From assembly GCF_032464895.1 (NCBI RefSeq), contig NZ_JAWDIC010000001.1, positions 248,001-312,000 of the forward strand: DNA of 64,000 nucleotides, in the 5' to 3' direction. Below, one piece after another: positions 1-12,472 of the stretch. The notes under the pieces were generated by a model. That model saw nothing but the letters and a program-made list of their open reading frames with translations. It had not been told where the DNA came from and ran no database searches. This stretch comes from Phycicoccus sp. M110.8. GTDB lineage: Bacteria > Actinomycetota > Actinomycetes > Actinomycetales > Dermatophilaceae. The first letter of the stretch is position 1. Every line of letters starts with the position of its first letter. Position numbers and translations under genes: made by a program.

Positions 1-35
1 CCTTCTTCGTCATCAAGGGCACCTACGACGTCTGA
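1..35 (+). CDS. 3' end of an unidentified gene (partial)
   Basis: An open frame runs from the window edge to a TGA at 33-35 and ends with the residues FFVIKGTYDV. The codons use G or C in the third position like the following genes, so this is probably a real C-terminus. It is too short to assign a family. It lies 54 bp before lhr on the same strand. Confidence 0.4.
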   Translation, partial: FFVIKGTYDV

Positions 36-89
36 GGCCGGCGCACTAGACCGGCGGGTGTCGGTGGCGGGTGAGAGGCTTGACGCCTG

Positions 90-4949
<4,860 letters not shown>

Positions 4950-4964
4950 GGGAGGCACCGCACC

Positions 4965-5831
4965 ATGCCCGAGGGCGACACCGTCTGGCGGACCGCCCAC
5001 CGGCTGCACCAGGCCCTCGCGGGCGAGGAGCTGGTGCTGTGCGACCTGCGCTTCCCCGAGATCGCGACCGTCGACCTCACCGGAGCCACCACCACCGAGG
5101 TGGTCAGCCGCGGCAAGCACGTGCTGCACCGGCTCGACACCGGCGTCACGGTGCACTCGCACCTGCGCATGGAAGGGCAGTGGCGGGTGGAGCGCGCGGA
5201 GGAGACCGGGCGCTGGCTGCGCCGGGCAGACCTGCGGGCCGCGCTCGGCGCCTCCACGTGGGCGGCGATCGGGCTGCGGCTCGGCATGCTCGAGGTGCTG
5301 CCGACGTCGCGCGAGGGCGACGTCGTCGGGCACCTCGGGCCGGACGTGCTCGGCCCCGACTGGGACCCTGACCGCGCCGTCGCGAACCTCGCAGCCGACC
5401 CGCAACCCGTCGGCAGTGCGCTGCTGGACCAGCGCAACCTCGCCGGTGTCGGCACCCTCTGGGCGTCGGAGTCGCTCTTCCTGGAGCGGCTGCACCCCTG
5501 GACTCCTGCCTCGCAGGTGCCGCCGGAACGACTGGAGTCCCTGGTGCAGCGCATTGCCCGGCTGCTCGACGTCTCCCGGCTGCACGCCGTCCAGTCGAGC
5601 ACCGGGTCCCGGCGCCGCGGCGAGGAGCACTTCGTCCACGCGCGTTCCGGACGACCCTGCCGGCGGTGCGGCGACACGGTCCGCGTCGCCATGATCGGCA
5701 AGGCCCCGCAGGAGCGCACGATGTTCTACTGCCCGACCTGCCAGGGCGGCTTGGCACCGAACGACGACGGCCGCACCCAGCGCCCGATGGGCTCAGCGGG
5801 CGGTCGAGCGAACCCCTACCGCAAGAGCTGA
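4965..5831 (+). CDS. nei: Endonuclease VIII-like DNA glycosylase (Fpg/Nei family)
   Basis: A 288-residue base-excision-repair glycosylase/AP lyase that removes oxidised pyrimidines. After Met removal the catalytic Pro is followed by Glu (PEGDTVWRTA). The PEGDT start is typical of Nei, whereas Fpg proteins usually begin PELPEV. A C-terminal zinc finger is visible as CRRC then CPTC, about 25 residues apart, followed by a short hydrophilic tail. A GGGAGG ribosome-binding site precedes the ATG. Coupling with lhr is a known arrangement in actinobacteria and suggests joint expression. Family assignment is firm; the exact lesion preference (Nei1 or Nei2 type) cannot be read from the sequence. Confidence 0.93.
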   Translation: MPEGDTVWRTAHRLHQALAGEELVLCDLRFPEIATVDLTGATTTEVVSRGKHVLHRLDTGVTVHSHLRMEGQWRVERAEETGRWLRRADLRAALGASTWAAIGLRLGMLEVLPTSREGDVVGHLGPDVLGPDWDPDRAVANLAADPQPVGSALLDQRNLAGVGTLWASESLFLERLHPWTPASQVPPERLESLVQRIARLLDVSRLHAVQSSTGSRRRGEEHFVHARSGRPCRRCGDTVRVAMIGKAPQERTMFYCPTCQGGLAPNDDGRTQRPMGSAGGRANPYRKS

Positions 5832-5834
5832 GCC

Positions 5835-5870
5835 CGGGCCGCAGCGCACACCCTCTCGGGATGCGGCCCG
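5835..5870. terminator. Bidirectional hairpin between nei and the GrpB gene
   Basis: CGGGCCGCA at 5835-5843 pairs with TGCGGCCCG at 5862-5870, with an 18-nt loop. It sits between the convergent nei and GrpB-family genes and probably ends both transcripts. Confidence 0.6.
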
Positions 5871-5916
5871 GTCGCGGCCTGACCGTGCGCCCACCGCTCC
5901 CCGTCGGACCCTTCGC

Positions 5917-6504
5917 CTACGGCGCGGCCGGAGCTCCGGCGCGGGCGAGGATCGCCTCGACCACCTCGGTCTTGGCGTCCGCGTAGTCCTGCACGTAGCG
6001 CCACCGGCGGGTCGCCAGCTCGCGCTTCGTCGCGGCATACAGGTCGCGGTCGTCGGGGTGGGAGCGCAGCCAGTCGCGGAACATCCGCATGCGCGCCACC
6101 TCCGCCTCCGCCCTGCCCGGCGAGAAGACGTGCACGTTGACGTTGTGGGGGCTGCCGTCCTCGACCCTGCGGTAGAGGACGCGGTGCTCCAGCCAGTCGG
6201 GCTCGCGGATCCGCAGGGTGTAGCCGGCCTCCTCCAGCGCAGGGAGGTAAGTCGGCTCGTCCGCCGAGTCGGGCACGAGCAGGAGGACGTCGATGACCGG
6301 CTTCGCCGGCAGGCCCGGCACGGACGTCGACCCGACGTGCTCCACCGTCAGGGCGATGGCGCCCAGCGCACCCCGGATGGCGTCGTGCTCCTGCTGGAAG
6401 ACGACCGGCCACGCCGGGTCGGGGTCGACGACCACGACCGGCACGGCATACGGCGTGACGGCGCCGACGACCGCGGCAGGCGGGGGCGGGTCGTCCTGGA
6501 CCAC
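5917..6504 (-). CDS. GrpB-family protein (nucleotidyltransferase fold)
   Basis: A 195-residue member of the GrpB/UPF0157 family. These proteins share a nucleotidyltransferase-like fold, and the biochemical role of most is unknown; some are fused to dephospho-CoA kinase. The hallmark VEHVGSTSVPGLPAKPVIDV is at about residues 53-72, with the two aspartates of the fold in VID and the later VNVHVF strand. The proposed start is GTG at 6504, 13 bp after the clgR stop, so it may be the last gene of the rimO-pgsA-cinA-clgR run. A second GrpB gene lies at 21.7 kb; the two are clearly diverged. Confidence 0.8.
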   Translation of the reverse strand: MVQDDPPPPAAVVGAVTPYAVPVVVVDPDPAWPVVFQQEHDAIRGALGAIALTVEHVGSTSVPGLPAKPVIDVLLLVPDSADEPTYLPALEEAGYTLRIREPDWLEHRVLYRRVEDGSPHNVNVHVFSPGRAEAEVARMRMFRDWLRSHPDDRDLYAATKRELATRRWRYVQDYADAKTEVVEAILARAGAPAAP

Positions 6505-6517
6505 GCGGACCCGCAGG

Positions 6518-6817
6518 TCAGGCGGCGGACGCGGAGACGACCTGCGCCGACGGCAGCGGCAGGGCCAGCGGCGCGCTCAGCGCCTCGGTCTCGGCGACGC
6601 GCTCGGACACCGAACTGAGTACCTCGGACAGGGGCGTGTTGAGGGCCCCGCAGATGGAGGCGAGCAGCTCGGAGGAGGCTTCCTTCTCGCCCCGCTCGAC
6701 CTCGCTGAGGTAGCCGAGCGAGACGGACGCGGCGGCCGACACCTCGCGCAGGGTCCGCCCCTGGGACTGGCGCTGCTCGCGAAGGACGTCCCCGAGCTCG
6801 CGACGGAGCAGGATCAT
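6518..6817 (-). CDS. clgR: ClgR-type XRE-family transcriptional regulator
   Basis: A 99-residue helix-turn-helix protein. The HTH covers about residues 8-65 ([20 protein letters not shown] with ERGEKEAS). ClgR activates clp protease and other stress genes in actinobacteria. The start is ATG at 6817, preceded by GAAGGAGG with good spacing. The open frame extends far upstream but that part is only a shadow of cinA. The location just after pgsA-cinA is the classic clgR position. The protein ends in SASAA; in Streptomyces, C-terminal alanines of ClgR are needed for its Clp-dependent turnover, so the same feedback is plausible here. Confidence 0.9.
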   Translation of the reverse strand: MILLRRELGDVLREQRQSQGRTLREVSAAASVSLGYLSEVERGEKEASSELLASICGALNTPLSEVLSSVSERVAETEALSAPLALPLPSAQVVSASAA

Positions 6818-6923
6818 GGGCGCCTCCTTCGGTGGTCGTGCGGTCGTGCTTCGAGATCCCACGTTACCCCGAGGGCCCCCCGCGGCGCGCGCGGGATCCG
6901 CCAATCTCATCGACACATCTACC

Positions 6924-7493
6924 TCAACGACCGGCCGGTCCCGCTTCTTCCGCGGCACCCTCCCCCGGACCGGCACCGGCCTGCTGCCCGCCCGCGGTCC
7001 CGGTCCCGGGAGCGGCGCCCAGCAGCTCGGCCACCAGGCCGAGGGCACCCGCCACGCTGCCCGCGCGCACCGTGGCGCGGTCGCCGGCCAGGGCCAGGCG
7101 ACGCACGAGTACGCGGTCCGCGTCCGCCGCGGCGACGAACACCGTCCCCACCAGCTGCCCGTCCTGCGGGTCCGGCCCGGCGACGCCCGTGGTCGCGACG
7201 CCGACGTCGACACCCAGCACCCTCCGCACGCCCTGCGCCATCTGCTCGGCCACCTCGGGCTGCACCGCCCCACCGCGGGCGAGCAGTCCCGCGTCCACGC
7301 CCAGGACGACGGCCTTGAGCTCCGTGGCGTACGCGACGACCGCGCCGCGCACCGTGGCCGAGGCCCCGGGCACGTCGGTCAGCGCGCCGCACACGAGGCC
7401 GCCGGTCAGCGACTCCGCCGTGCCGACCGTGAGGTCCGCCGCACGCAACGCCGCCACCACCTGCGTGGCGAGGGGTGCGGGCGCGGCCGTCAC
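6924..7493 (-). CDS. CinA C-terminal-domain amidohydrolase (NMN deamidase type)
   Basis: A 189-residue stand-alone CinA C-terminal domain. The family hydrolyses nicotinamide mononucleotide to nicotinic acid mononucleotide in pyridine-nucleotide salvage. Visible hallmarks are [20 protein letters not shown], then [12 protein letters not shown] and [13 protein letters not shown]. The N-terminal molybdopterin-binding half found in full CinA/PncC fusions is absent, as is usual in actinobacteria. It begins with GTG at 7493, overlapping the pgsA stop by four bases (GTGA), so translation is coupled. The tail after residue 160 is Gly/Ala-rich and probably disordered. Confidence 0.9.
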   Translation of the reverse strand: MTAAPAPLATQVVAALRAADLTVGTAESLTGGLVCGALTDVPGASATVRGAVVAYATELKAVVLGVDAGLLARGGAVQPEVAEQMAQGVRRVLGVDVGVATTGVAGPDPQDGQLVGTVFVAAADADRVLVRRLALAGDRATVRAGSVAGALGLVAELLGAAPGTGTAGGQQAGAGPGEGAAEEAGPAGR

Positions 7494-8188
7494 CGGCTCG
7501 CCCGCTCCTGCCGGCCCGCCCGCTCCTGGCGTGCGGCCGCGCGGCGGGCCCGCTTCATCGCCGAGCGCTCGCTGGTCTGCCGCATGCGCAGCGCCTTGAC
7601 CACGATGTCGACGCCGGTCACGACGGTCACGACGACCGCCAGGCCGATGACGATGCGGGCCGCCAGCACCCAGGCGTCCGCCCCCGGGAACGACCAGAGC
7701 GGCAGCGTGAACAGCAGCAGGCCGAGGAACTGCAGGGTCGTCTTGACCTTGCCCCCGCGGCCGGCCGGCATGACGCCGTGGCGGATCACCCAGAACCGCA
7801 GCACGGTCACGCCCCACTCCCGCACCAGCACCAGCACCGTGAGCCACCAGGGCAGCTCACCGAGCACGGAGAGCCCGACGAACGCCATCCCCATGAGGGT
7901 CTTGTCGGCGATCGGGTCCGCGATCTTGCCGAAGTTCGTGATGAGGCCACGCCGCCGGGCCAGGTCGCCGTCGACCCGGTCGGTCGCCGTCGCGAGGACG
8001 AACACGGCGGTCGCCCACCAGCGCAGCGCCGTGTCGTCGCCGCCTCGGGCCAGCAGCAGCCACCCGAAGACCGGCACGAGCAGGATGCGCGCGACCGTCA
8101 GCGCGTTGGGCAGGTTCCACGGGCTGGGGGCCGGTGAGGCCACCGGCGTGGCGGCCGGGTCGGGAGCCGGGGACGACTCGCTCAGCAC
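7490..8188 (-). CDS. pgsA: CDP-diacylglycerol-glycerol-3-phosphate 3-phosphatidyltransferase
   Basis: A 232-residue polytopic enzyme making phosphatidylglycerol phosphate from CDP-diacylglycerol and glycerol-3-phosphate. The CDP-alcohol phosphotransferase signature D(x)2DG(x)2AR(x)8G(x)3D(x)3D is complete, from DRVDGDLAR to GKIADPIAD. Several hydrophobic helices follow, ending in a basic tail rich in Arg and Ala. The first 25 residues are Pro/Ala/Ser-rich. The GTG start at 8188 overlaps the 3' end of rimO by 7 bp and the stop overlaps the cinA GTG by 4 bp. A paralog used for another phospholipid headgroup cannot be excluded, but the position next to rimO, cinA and clgR is the usual pgsA location. 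Confidence 0.92.
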   Translation of the reverse strand: MLSESSPAPDPAATPVASPAPSPWNLPNALTVARILLVPVFGWLLLARGGDDTALRWWATAVFVLATATDRVDGDLARRRGLITNFGKIADPIADKTLMGMAFVGLSVLGELPWWLTVLVLVREWGVTVLRFWVIRHGVMPAGRGGKVKTTLQFLGLLLFTLPLWSFPGADAWVLAARIVIGLAVVVTVVTGVDIVVKALRMRQTSERSAMKRARRAAARQERAGRQERASR

Positions 8189-9747
8189 GGCTCCGCCACG
8201 AGGTCGATGCCCTCGGTGCCCACGACGAGGGCGCGGACGATCGAGCCGACCTCGACGCCGGGCAGCAGCGCCGGGTCGATGAGGGTGACGCCGTCGACGT
8301 CGGGTCCCTGGTGGGCGGCCCGCCCGACGACGTACGCCTCGTCGTCCTCGTCCTCGTCGTCGTCGCCGTCCTCGTCGGCGAGGCCCGCGGGCACGGACTC
8401 GACGAGTACCTCGACGACCTCGCCGACCCGCTCCTCGGCCCGCTGGGCGGTGAGCTCCTCGATGAGGGCGGTGAACCGCGCGACCCGCGCCGCCACCTCG
8501 TCCTCCGGCACCTTCGCGGCATACCCCTGCGCCTCGGTGCCGTCCTCGTCGCTGTAGCCGAACACGCCGACCACGTCGAGGCGCGCCGCCACGAGAAAGG
8601 CCTCGAGCTCGTCGAGGTCGGCCTCGGTCTCGCCGGGGAAGCCGACGATGACGTTGCTGCGAATGCCGGCCTCGGGGGCCAGGGCCCGGACCTGCTCGAC
8701 CAGCCCGAGGAACGCCTCCCGGCCGCCGAACCGGCGCATGGTGCGCAGCAGCGGGGCCGAGGCGTGCTGGAAGGAGATGTCGAAGTACGGCACGACCCCG
8801 GGGACCGACGTCATGGCCTCGAGCAGGCCGGGACGGATCTCGGCGGGCTGCAGGTAGGACACGCGCACGCGCTCGATGCCCGGGACGGCGGTGAGCTCGG
8901 GCAGCAGCTTCTCCAGCAGGCCGAGGTCGCCGAGGTCCTTGCCGTAGGACGTGGAGTTCTCCGAGACGAGGAACAGCTCGCGCACGCCGCGCTCGGCGAG
9001 CCAGCGCGCCTCGGCGACGATGTCGTGCGGCCGGCGCGAGACGAACGCCCCGCGGAACATCGGGATGGCGCAGAACGCGCACCGCCTGTCGCAGCCGCTC
9101 GCGATCTTCAGCGGCGCCCAGGGGCGACCGTCCAGCCGGGCCCGCACCACGCGGGGGCCGGACGCCGGGGCGAGCCCGTCGGGCAGGTCGGCCGGGTCGA
9201 GCGCGGCGCCCGCGGCCTGCTCGGGGGACGTGGGGTCGCCGCCGGGGACTCCGGCCGGGGACGTGGTGGTGCCGTGGCCGGGCAGGGCCACACCCGCGGC
9301 GCCGTCCTGGCGCTGCACGGGCGACAGGGGCAGCAGCCGGCGGCGGTCCGACGGGGTGTGCGATGCCGGCGCGTGCCCGTCGAGCACGGCGCGCAGGTGC
9401 GAGGACATGTCGGCGTAGGAGTCGAAGCCCAGGACCGCGTCGGCCTCGGGGAGCTCGTCGGCGAGCTGCTGGCCGTAGCGCTCGGCGAGGCAGCCGACGG
9501 CCACGACGGCCTGCGTGCGGCCCTCGCCCTTGCGCGCGGAGGCCTCGAGCAGCACGTCGATGGAGTCCTTCTTGGCCTGCTCGACGAACCCGCAGGTGTT
9601 GACCACGGCCACGTCGGCGTCGTCGGCGTCGTCGACGAGCAGCCACCCCTCGGCGGCCAGGCGGCCGGCCAGCTCCTCGGAGTCGACCTCGTTGCGGGTG
9701 CACCCCAGGGTGACCAGGGCGACGCTGCGCTGTGCGGTCGTGCTCAT
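8182..9747 (-). CDS. rimO: Ribosomal protein S12 methylthiotransferase RimO
   Basis: A 521-residue radical-SAM enzyme that adds a methylthio group to an aspartate of ribosomal protein S12. The N-terminal MTTase domain shows its three cluster cysteines in [14 protein letters not shown] and VGCLAER. The radical-SAM CxxxCxxC is [12 protein letters not shown]-terminal TRAM domain follows. Two insertions stand out: a roughly 60-residue Pro/Gly/Ala-rich stretch before the radical-SAM core, and a strongly acidic run of Asp and Glu inside the TRAM domain. The start is ATG at 9747, with TAGAGT exactly 7 nt upstream, so the mRNA is probably leaderless. Confidence 0.95.
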   Translation of the reverse strand: MSTTAQRSVALVTLGCTRNEVDSEELAGRLAAEGWLLVDDADDADVAVVNTCGFVEQAKKDSIDVLLEASARKGEGRTQAVVAVGCLAERYGQQLADELPEADAVLGFDSYADMSSHLRAVLDGHAPASHTPSDRRRLLPLSPVQRQDGAAGVALPGHGTTTSPAGVPGGDPTSPEQAAGAALDPADLPDGLAPASGPRVVRARLDGRPWAPLKIASGCDRRCAFCAIPMFRGAFVSRRPHDIVAEARWLAERGVRELFLVSENSTSYGKDLGDLGLLEKLLPELTAVPGIERVRVSYLQPAEIRPGLLEAMTSVPGVVPYFDISFQHASAPLLRTMRRFGGREAFLGLVEQVRALAPEAGIRSNVIVGFPGETEADLDELEAFLVAARLDVVGVFGYSDEDGTEAQGYAAKVPEDEVAARVARFTALIEELTAQRAEERVGEVVEVLVESVPAGLADEDGDDDEDEDDEAYVVGRAAHQGPDVDGVTLIDPALLPGVEVGSIVRALVVGTEGIDLVAEPC

Positions 9748-9754
9748 GCCGCCC

Positions 9755-9795
9755 ACTCTAGGGGTGGCCGGGCCGTGGACCGGCATCGGTAGCGT
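9755..9795. promoter_or_regulatory. Divergent leaderless promoters for rimO and the M19 peptidase
   Basis: On the minus strand TAGAGT (9755-9760) lies 7 nt before the rimO ATG. On the plus strand TAGCGT (9790-9795) lies 7 nt before the peptidase ATG. In actinobacteria a TANNNT -10 box 6-7 nt from the start codon places the transcription start at the initiator codon. Neither gene has a clear ribosome-binding site. Confidence 0.65.
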
Positions 9796-9802
9796 GGCCG
9801 CC

Positions 9803-11008
9803 ATGACCGCCACCACAGACCGCGTCGCTGCCCTGCTCGCCCGCCAGCCCGTGCTCGACGGGCACAACGACCTGCTGTGGGAGGCGCGCGAGAAGGTGGG
9901 CTACGACTTCGACCGGCTCGACGTCGGTGCGGGCGGCACGCCGACCCACACCGACCTGCCGCGGCTGCGCCGTGGCGGCGTCGGGGCGCAGTTCTGGTCC
10001 GTCTTCGTGCCCGCCTCCCTCGCCGGCGACGACGCGGTCAGCGCGACGCTGGAGCAGGTCGACGCGGGGCACCAGATGGTGGCCCGGTATGCCGACGAGC
10101 TGGCCTTCGCACGCACGGCTGCCGACGTGCGTGCGGCCTGGGAGTCGGGGCGGATCGCCTCGCTGCTCGGGGCCGAGGGCGGCCACTCGATCAACAACTC
10201 TCTCGCGACCCTGCGGATGCTGCGGGTGCTGGGCGTCGGGTACATGACGCTGACCCACAACAGCAACGTCGACTGGGCCGACTCGGCCACCGACGAGCCC
10301 GTGCTGGGCGGCCTGAGCCCGTTCGGGGTCGAGGTGGTGCGCGAGATGAACCGGATCGGCATGCTCGTCGACCTCTCGCACGTCTCCCCCGACACCATGC
10401 GCGACGCCCTGCGGGTGGCCGAGGTCCCGGCGATCTTCAGCCACTCCTCCGCCAAGGCGGTCTGCGACAGCCCGCGCAACGCGCCCGACGACGTCCTCGA
10501 GGCGCTGCGCGACAACAATGGCGTCTGCATGGTGACGTTCGTGCCGACCTTCGTGAACCCGGACGCAGCGGCCTGGCGCCAGGAGCTCAACGCGGTCGCC
10601 GCCGGGCAGGGGGTCACGCCGGCCGACGCCGACGCGTACACCGCCTTCTACGACGCCTACAAGGCGGAGCACCCGACGCCGAGGGCGACGCTGGCCGACG
10701 TCGTCGCCCACGTCGAGCACGTGCGCGAGGTCGCCGGGGTGGACCACGTCGGGCTCGGTGGGGACTACGACGGCGTGGCCGAGCTTCCCGAGGGCCTGGA
10801 GGACGTCACCGGCTACCCGCGCCTGCTCGAGGCGCTCGCCGACCGCGGGTGGTCCGACGAGGACCTCGGCAAGCTCACCAGCGGCAACATCCTGCGCGTC
10901 ATGCAGGACGCCGAGGACGGGGCCCGCGCGCTGCAGGAGCAGCGCGGCCCGAGCCTGGCCACGATCGGCGAGCTCGACGCCCCCGCGGCGCAGGCCACGG
11001 CCCCCTGA
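9803..11008 (+). CDS. Membrane dipeptidase family (peptidase M19)
   Basis: A 401-residue zinc dipeptidase of the renal/membrane dipeptidase family, which hydrolyses dipeptides and tolerates D-residues at the C-terminal position. The first metal motif HxD is in [10 protein letters not shown] near residue 22. Others are the central Glu in LLGAEGGHS, the His in DLSHVS, and GLGGDYDG near the end of the barrel. No signal peptide is present, so it is probably cytoplasmic in spite of the family name. The start at 9803 is set by the leaderless promoter spacing. It stands alone between two divergent or convergent neighbours. A role in peptide or peptidoglycan-fragment turnover is inference. Confidence 0.9.
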   Translation: MTATTDRVAALLARQPVLDGHNDLLWEAREKVGYDFDRLDVGAGGTPTHTDLPRLRRGGVGAQFWSVFVPASLAGDDAVSATLEQVDAGHQMVARYADELAFARTAADVRAAWESGRIASLLGAEGGHSINNSLATLRMLRVLGVGYMTLTHNSNVDWADSATDEPVLGGLSPFGVEVVREMNRIGMLVDLSHVSPDTMRDALRVAEVPAIFSHSSAKAVCDSPRNAPDDVLEALRDNNGVCMVTFVPTFVNPDAAAWRQELNAVAAGQGVTPADADAYTAFYDAYKAEHPTPRATLADVVAHVEHVREVAGVDHVGLGGDYDGVAELPEGLEDVTGYPRLLEALADRGWSDEDLGKLTSGNILRVMQDAEDGARALQEQRGPSLATIGELDAPAAQATAP

Positions 11009-11013
11009 GCCGG

Positions 11014-11041
11014 GGCGCCCGCGCCCGTTGGGGCGGGCGCC
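11014..11041. terminator. Hairpin between the dipeptidase and ion-channel genes
   Basis: GGCGCCCGC (11014-11022) and GCGGGCGCC (11033-11041) form a perfect 9-bp stem with a 10-nt loop. It lies between convergent genes whose stops are at 11008 and 11045, so it can act on both strands. Confidence 0.65.
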
Positions 11042-11044
11042 TGC

Positions 11045-11707
11045 TCAGTTCCGCCAGCGGGTGATGGTCAGGCCCACGACGCGGGCGATGATGAGGGCGA
11101 CGTACATGACGCCCGCCACCTGCTCGATGATCACGACGGCCCGGGCGTGCGGCAGGACCGCGGTGACGTCGGAGAGCCCCACGCTGGTGAGGTTGGCGAA
11201 CGACAGGTAGAGCAGCTCGAGGAAGCTGCGGGTGCCCTCGCCCTGGTAGGCCACGAAGGACCCGGGGTACAGGATCTGCAGCGCCATGTAGAGGTAGGCG
11301 AACATCCACGAGACCACCGTGAAGTTGGCGCCGACGGCGAAGATCTCGTCCCGCGTGACCCAGGTGTCGTCGAAGAGGTAGCGGATGAGCCCGTAGCCGG
11401 TGTAGCCGTAGAAGACGGCGTGCAGCAGGGCCGACCACAGGCGCACCGTCTCGTTGTCGGGCAGCAGGCCCTCGGCCACGGTCAGCGCCACCACCGGGAC
11501 GCCGATGACGACGGCGACCCAGGTCAGGGCGGGCGTGGCCCGCACGGCATACACGGCAACGAGCAGGACCAGGACGCCGAAGATCCCGATCGCGGTCCGG
11601 CCGCCCGGGGTGTCCCCGAAGAACGGGTACGCGAGCACCGCCACGAGCTGGGCCGTGAGCAGGACCCCGCTCGGGTGCCCCTTGACGGCCCGGAACCACG
11701 CGCGCAT
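11045..11707 (-). CDS. Ion-channel-like membrane protein with unusual pore loop
   Basis: A 220-residue integral membrane protein with about six hydrophobic helices. The last two flank a re-entrant segment reading SFANLTSVGLSDVTAV. This resembles the pore helix and filter of two-helix potassium channels (consensus TxGYGD), but the GYG core is replaced by VGLSD. That makes it a distant ion-channel-family member or a protein that has lost potassium selectivity. No RCK or cyclic-nucleotide domain is attached. The gene lies just downstream of kdpE, but with its own TAGGGT box 6 nt before the ATG, so it is likely transcribed separately. A link to potassium handling is inferred from position and from the pore resemblance only. 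Confidence 0.65.
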   Translation of the reverse strand: MRAWFRAVKGHPSGVLLTAQLVAVLAYPFFGDTPGGRTAIGIFGVLVLLVAVYAVRATPALTWVAVVIGVPVVALTVAEGLLPDNETVRLWSALLHAVFYGYTGYGLIRYLFDDTWVTRDEIFAVGANFTVVSWMFAYLYMALQILYPGSFVAYQGEGTRSFLELLYLSFANLTSVGLSDVTAVLPHARAVVIIEQVAGVMYVALIIARVVGLTITRWRN

Positions 11708-11713
11708 GGCCCC

Positions 11714-11719
11714 ACCCTA
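11714..11719 (-). promoter_or_regulatory. Leaderless -10 box of the ion-channel-like gene
   Basis: TAGGGT on the minus strand, followed by six bases (GGGGCC) and the ATG at 11707. No Shine-Dalgarno sequence is seen. Confidence 0.55.
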
Positions 11720-11782
11720 GGGACTGGCGCCGCGCCGGCGCGCACGCCGGAGCCACGGTGCGGGCCCGGACGGTGGTGAGGG

Positions 11783-12472
11783 TCAGGCGCCGGGGTCGAC
11801 GAGGCGGTAGCCCTGGCCGGGCTCGGTGAGCAGGTAGCGCGGCGCGGCGGGGTCGGGCTCGAGCTTGCGACGCAGCTGGTTGGCGTAGACGCGCAGGTAG
11901 TTGGACTCGCGGCCGTACCCGGGACCCCACACCTCCCGGAGCAGGTCGCGCTGGGGCACCAGGTGGCCGGCGTGCCGGGCGAGCACCTCCAGCAGGCTCC
12001 ACTCGGTGGGAGTCAGTCGCACCGCCGAGCCACCGGCCACGGCCCGGCGCTCGGCGAAGTCGAGCTCGAAGTGGGCGGTGCGGAAGGTCGGCAGCGTCGA
12101 CGGCGAGCCGACCTCGGTCCGCCGCAGCGCGACCCGGATGCGGGCGAGCAGCTCGTCCATCGCGAACGGCTTGGTGACGTAGTCGTCGGCGCCGAGGTCG
12201 AGCGCCTCGACCTTGTCGACCGAGTCGGTGCGCGCCGAGAGCACGATGACCGGCACGTCGAACGACTCGCGGATGCGGCGCAGCACCTCCACGCCGTCGA
12301 GGTCCGGCAGGCCGAGGTCGAGGATGACGACGTCCGCACCACCGTCGTGCAGGGCCTGCAGGGCGCTGCGGCCGTCGCCGGCGGTCTCGACGGTGTGGTC
12401 GCGGGCGCGCAGGTTGATCGCCAGGGTGCGCAGCAGGTGCGGCTCGTCGTCGACGACCAGGACCCGGCTCAC
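11783..12472 (-). CDS. kdpE: KdpE, potassium-responsive response regulator
   Basis: A 229-residue OmpR-family regulator. The receiver domain has the acidic pair in VVDDEP, the phospho-acceptor Asp in VILDLGLPDLDG near residue 52, and the conserved Lys in YVTKPF. The winged-helix output domain ends with the usual YLLTEPGQGYR stretch. It is phosphorylated by KdpD and drives kdp transcription. The GTG start at 12472 overlaps the kdpD stop by 4 bp (GTGA). It is the last gene of the kdpFABCDE unit. The 11-bp spaced repeats at 19385-19424 are its likely target. Confidence 0.95.
   Translation of the reverse strand: MSRVLVVDDEPHLLRTLAINLRARDHTVETAGDGRSALQALHDGGADVVILDLGLPDLDGVEVLRRIRESFDVPVIVLSARTDSVDKVEALDLGADDYVTKPFAMDELLARIRVALRRTEVGSPSTLPTFRTAHFELDFAERRAVAGGSAVRLTPTEWSLLEVLARHAGHLVPQRDLLREVWGPGYGRESNYLRVYANQLRRKLEPDPAAPRYLLTEPGQGYRLVDPGA

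Noticed and set aside
8341-8400. GAC/GAG-rich simple repeat in rimO
   Set aside because: It is the in-frame acidic loop of RimO, not a microsatellite or frameshift site; the reading frame continues normally.
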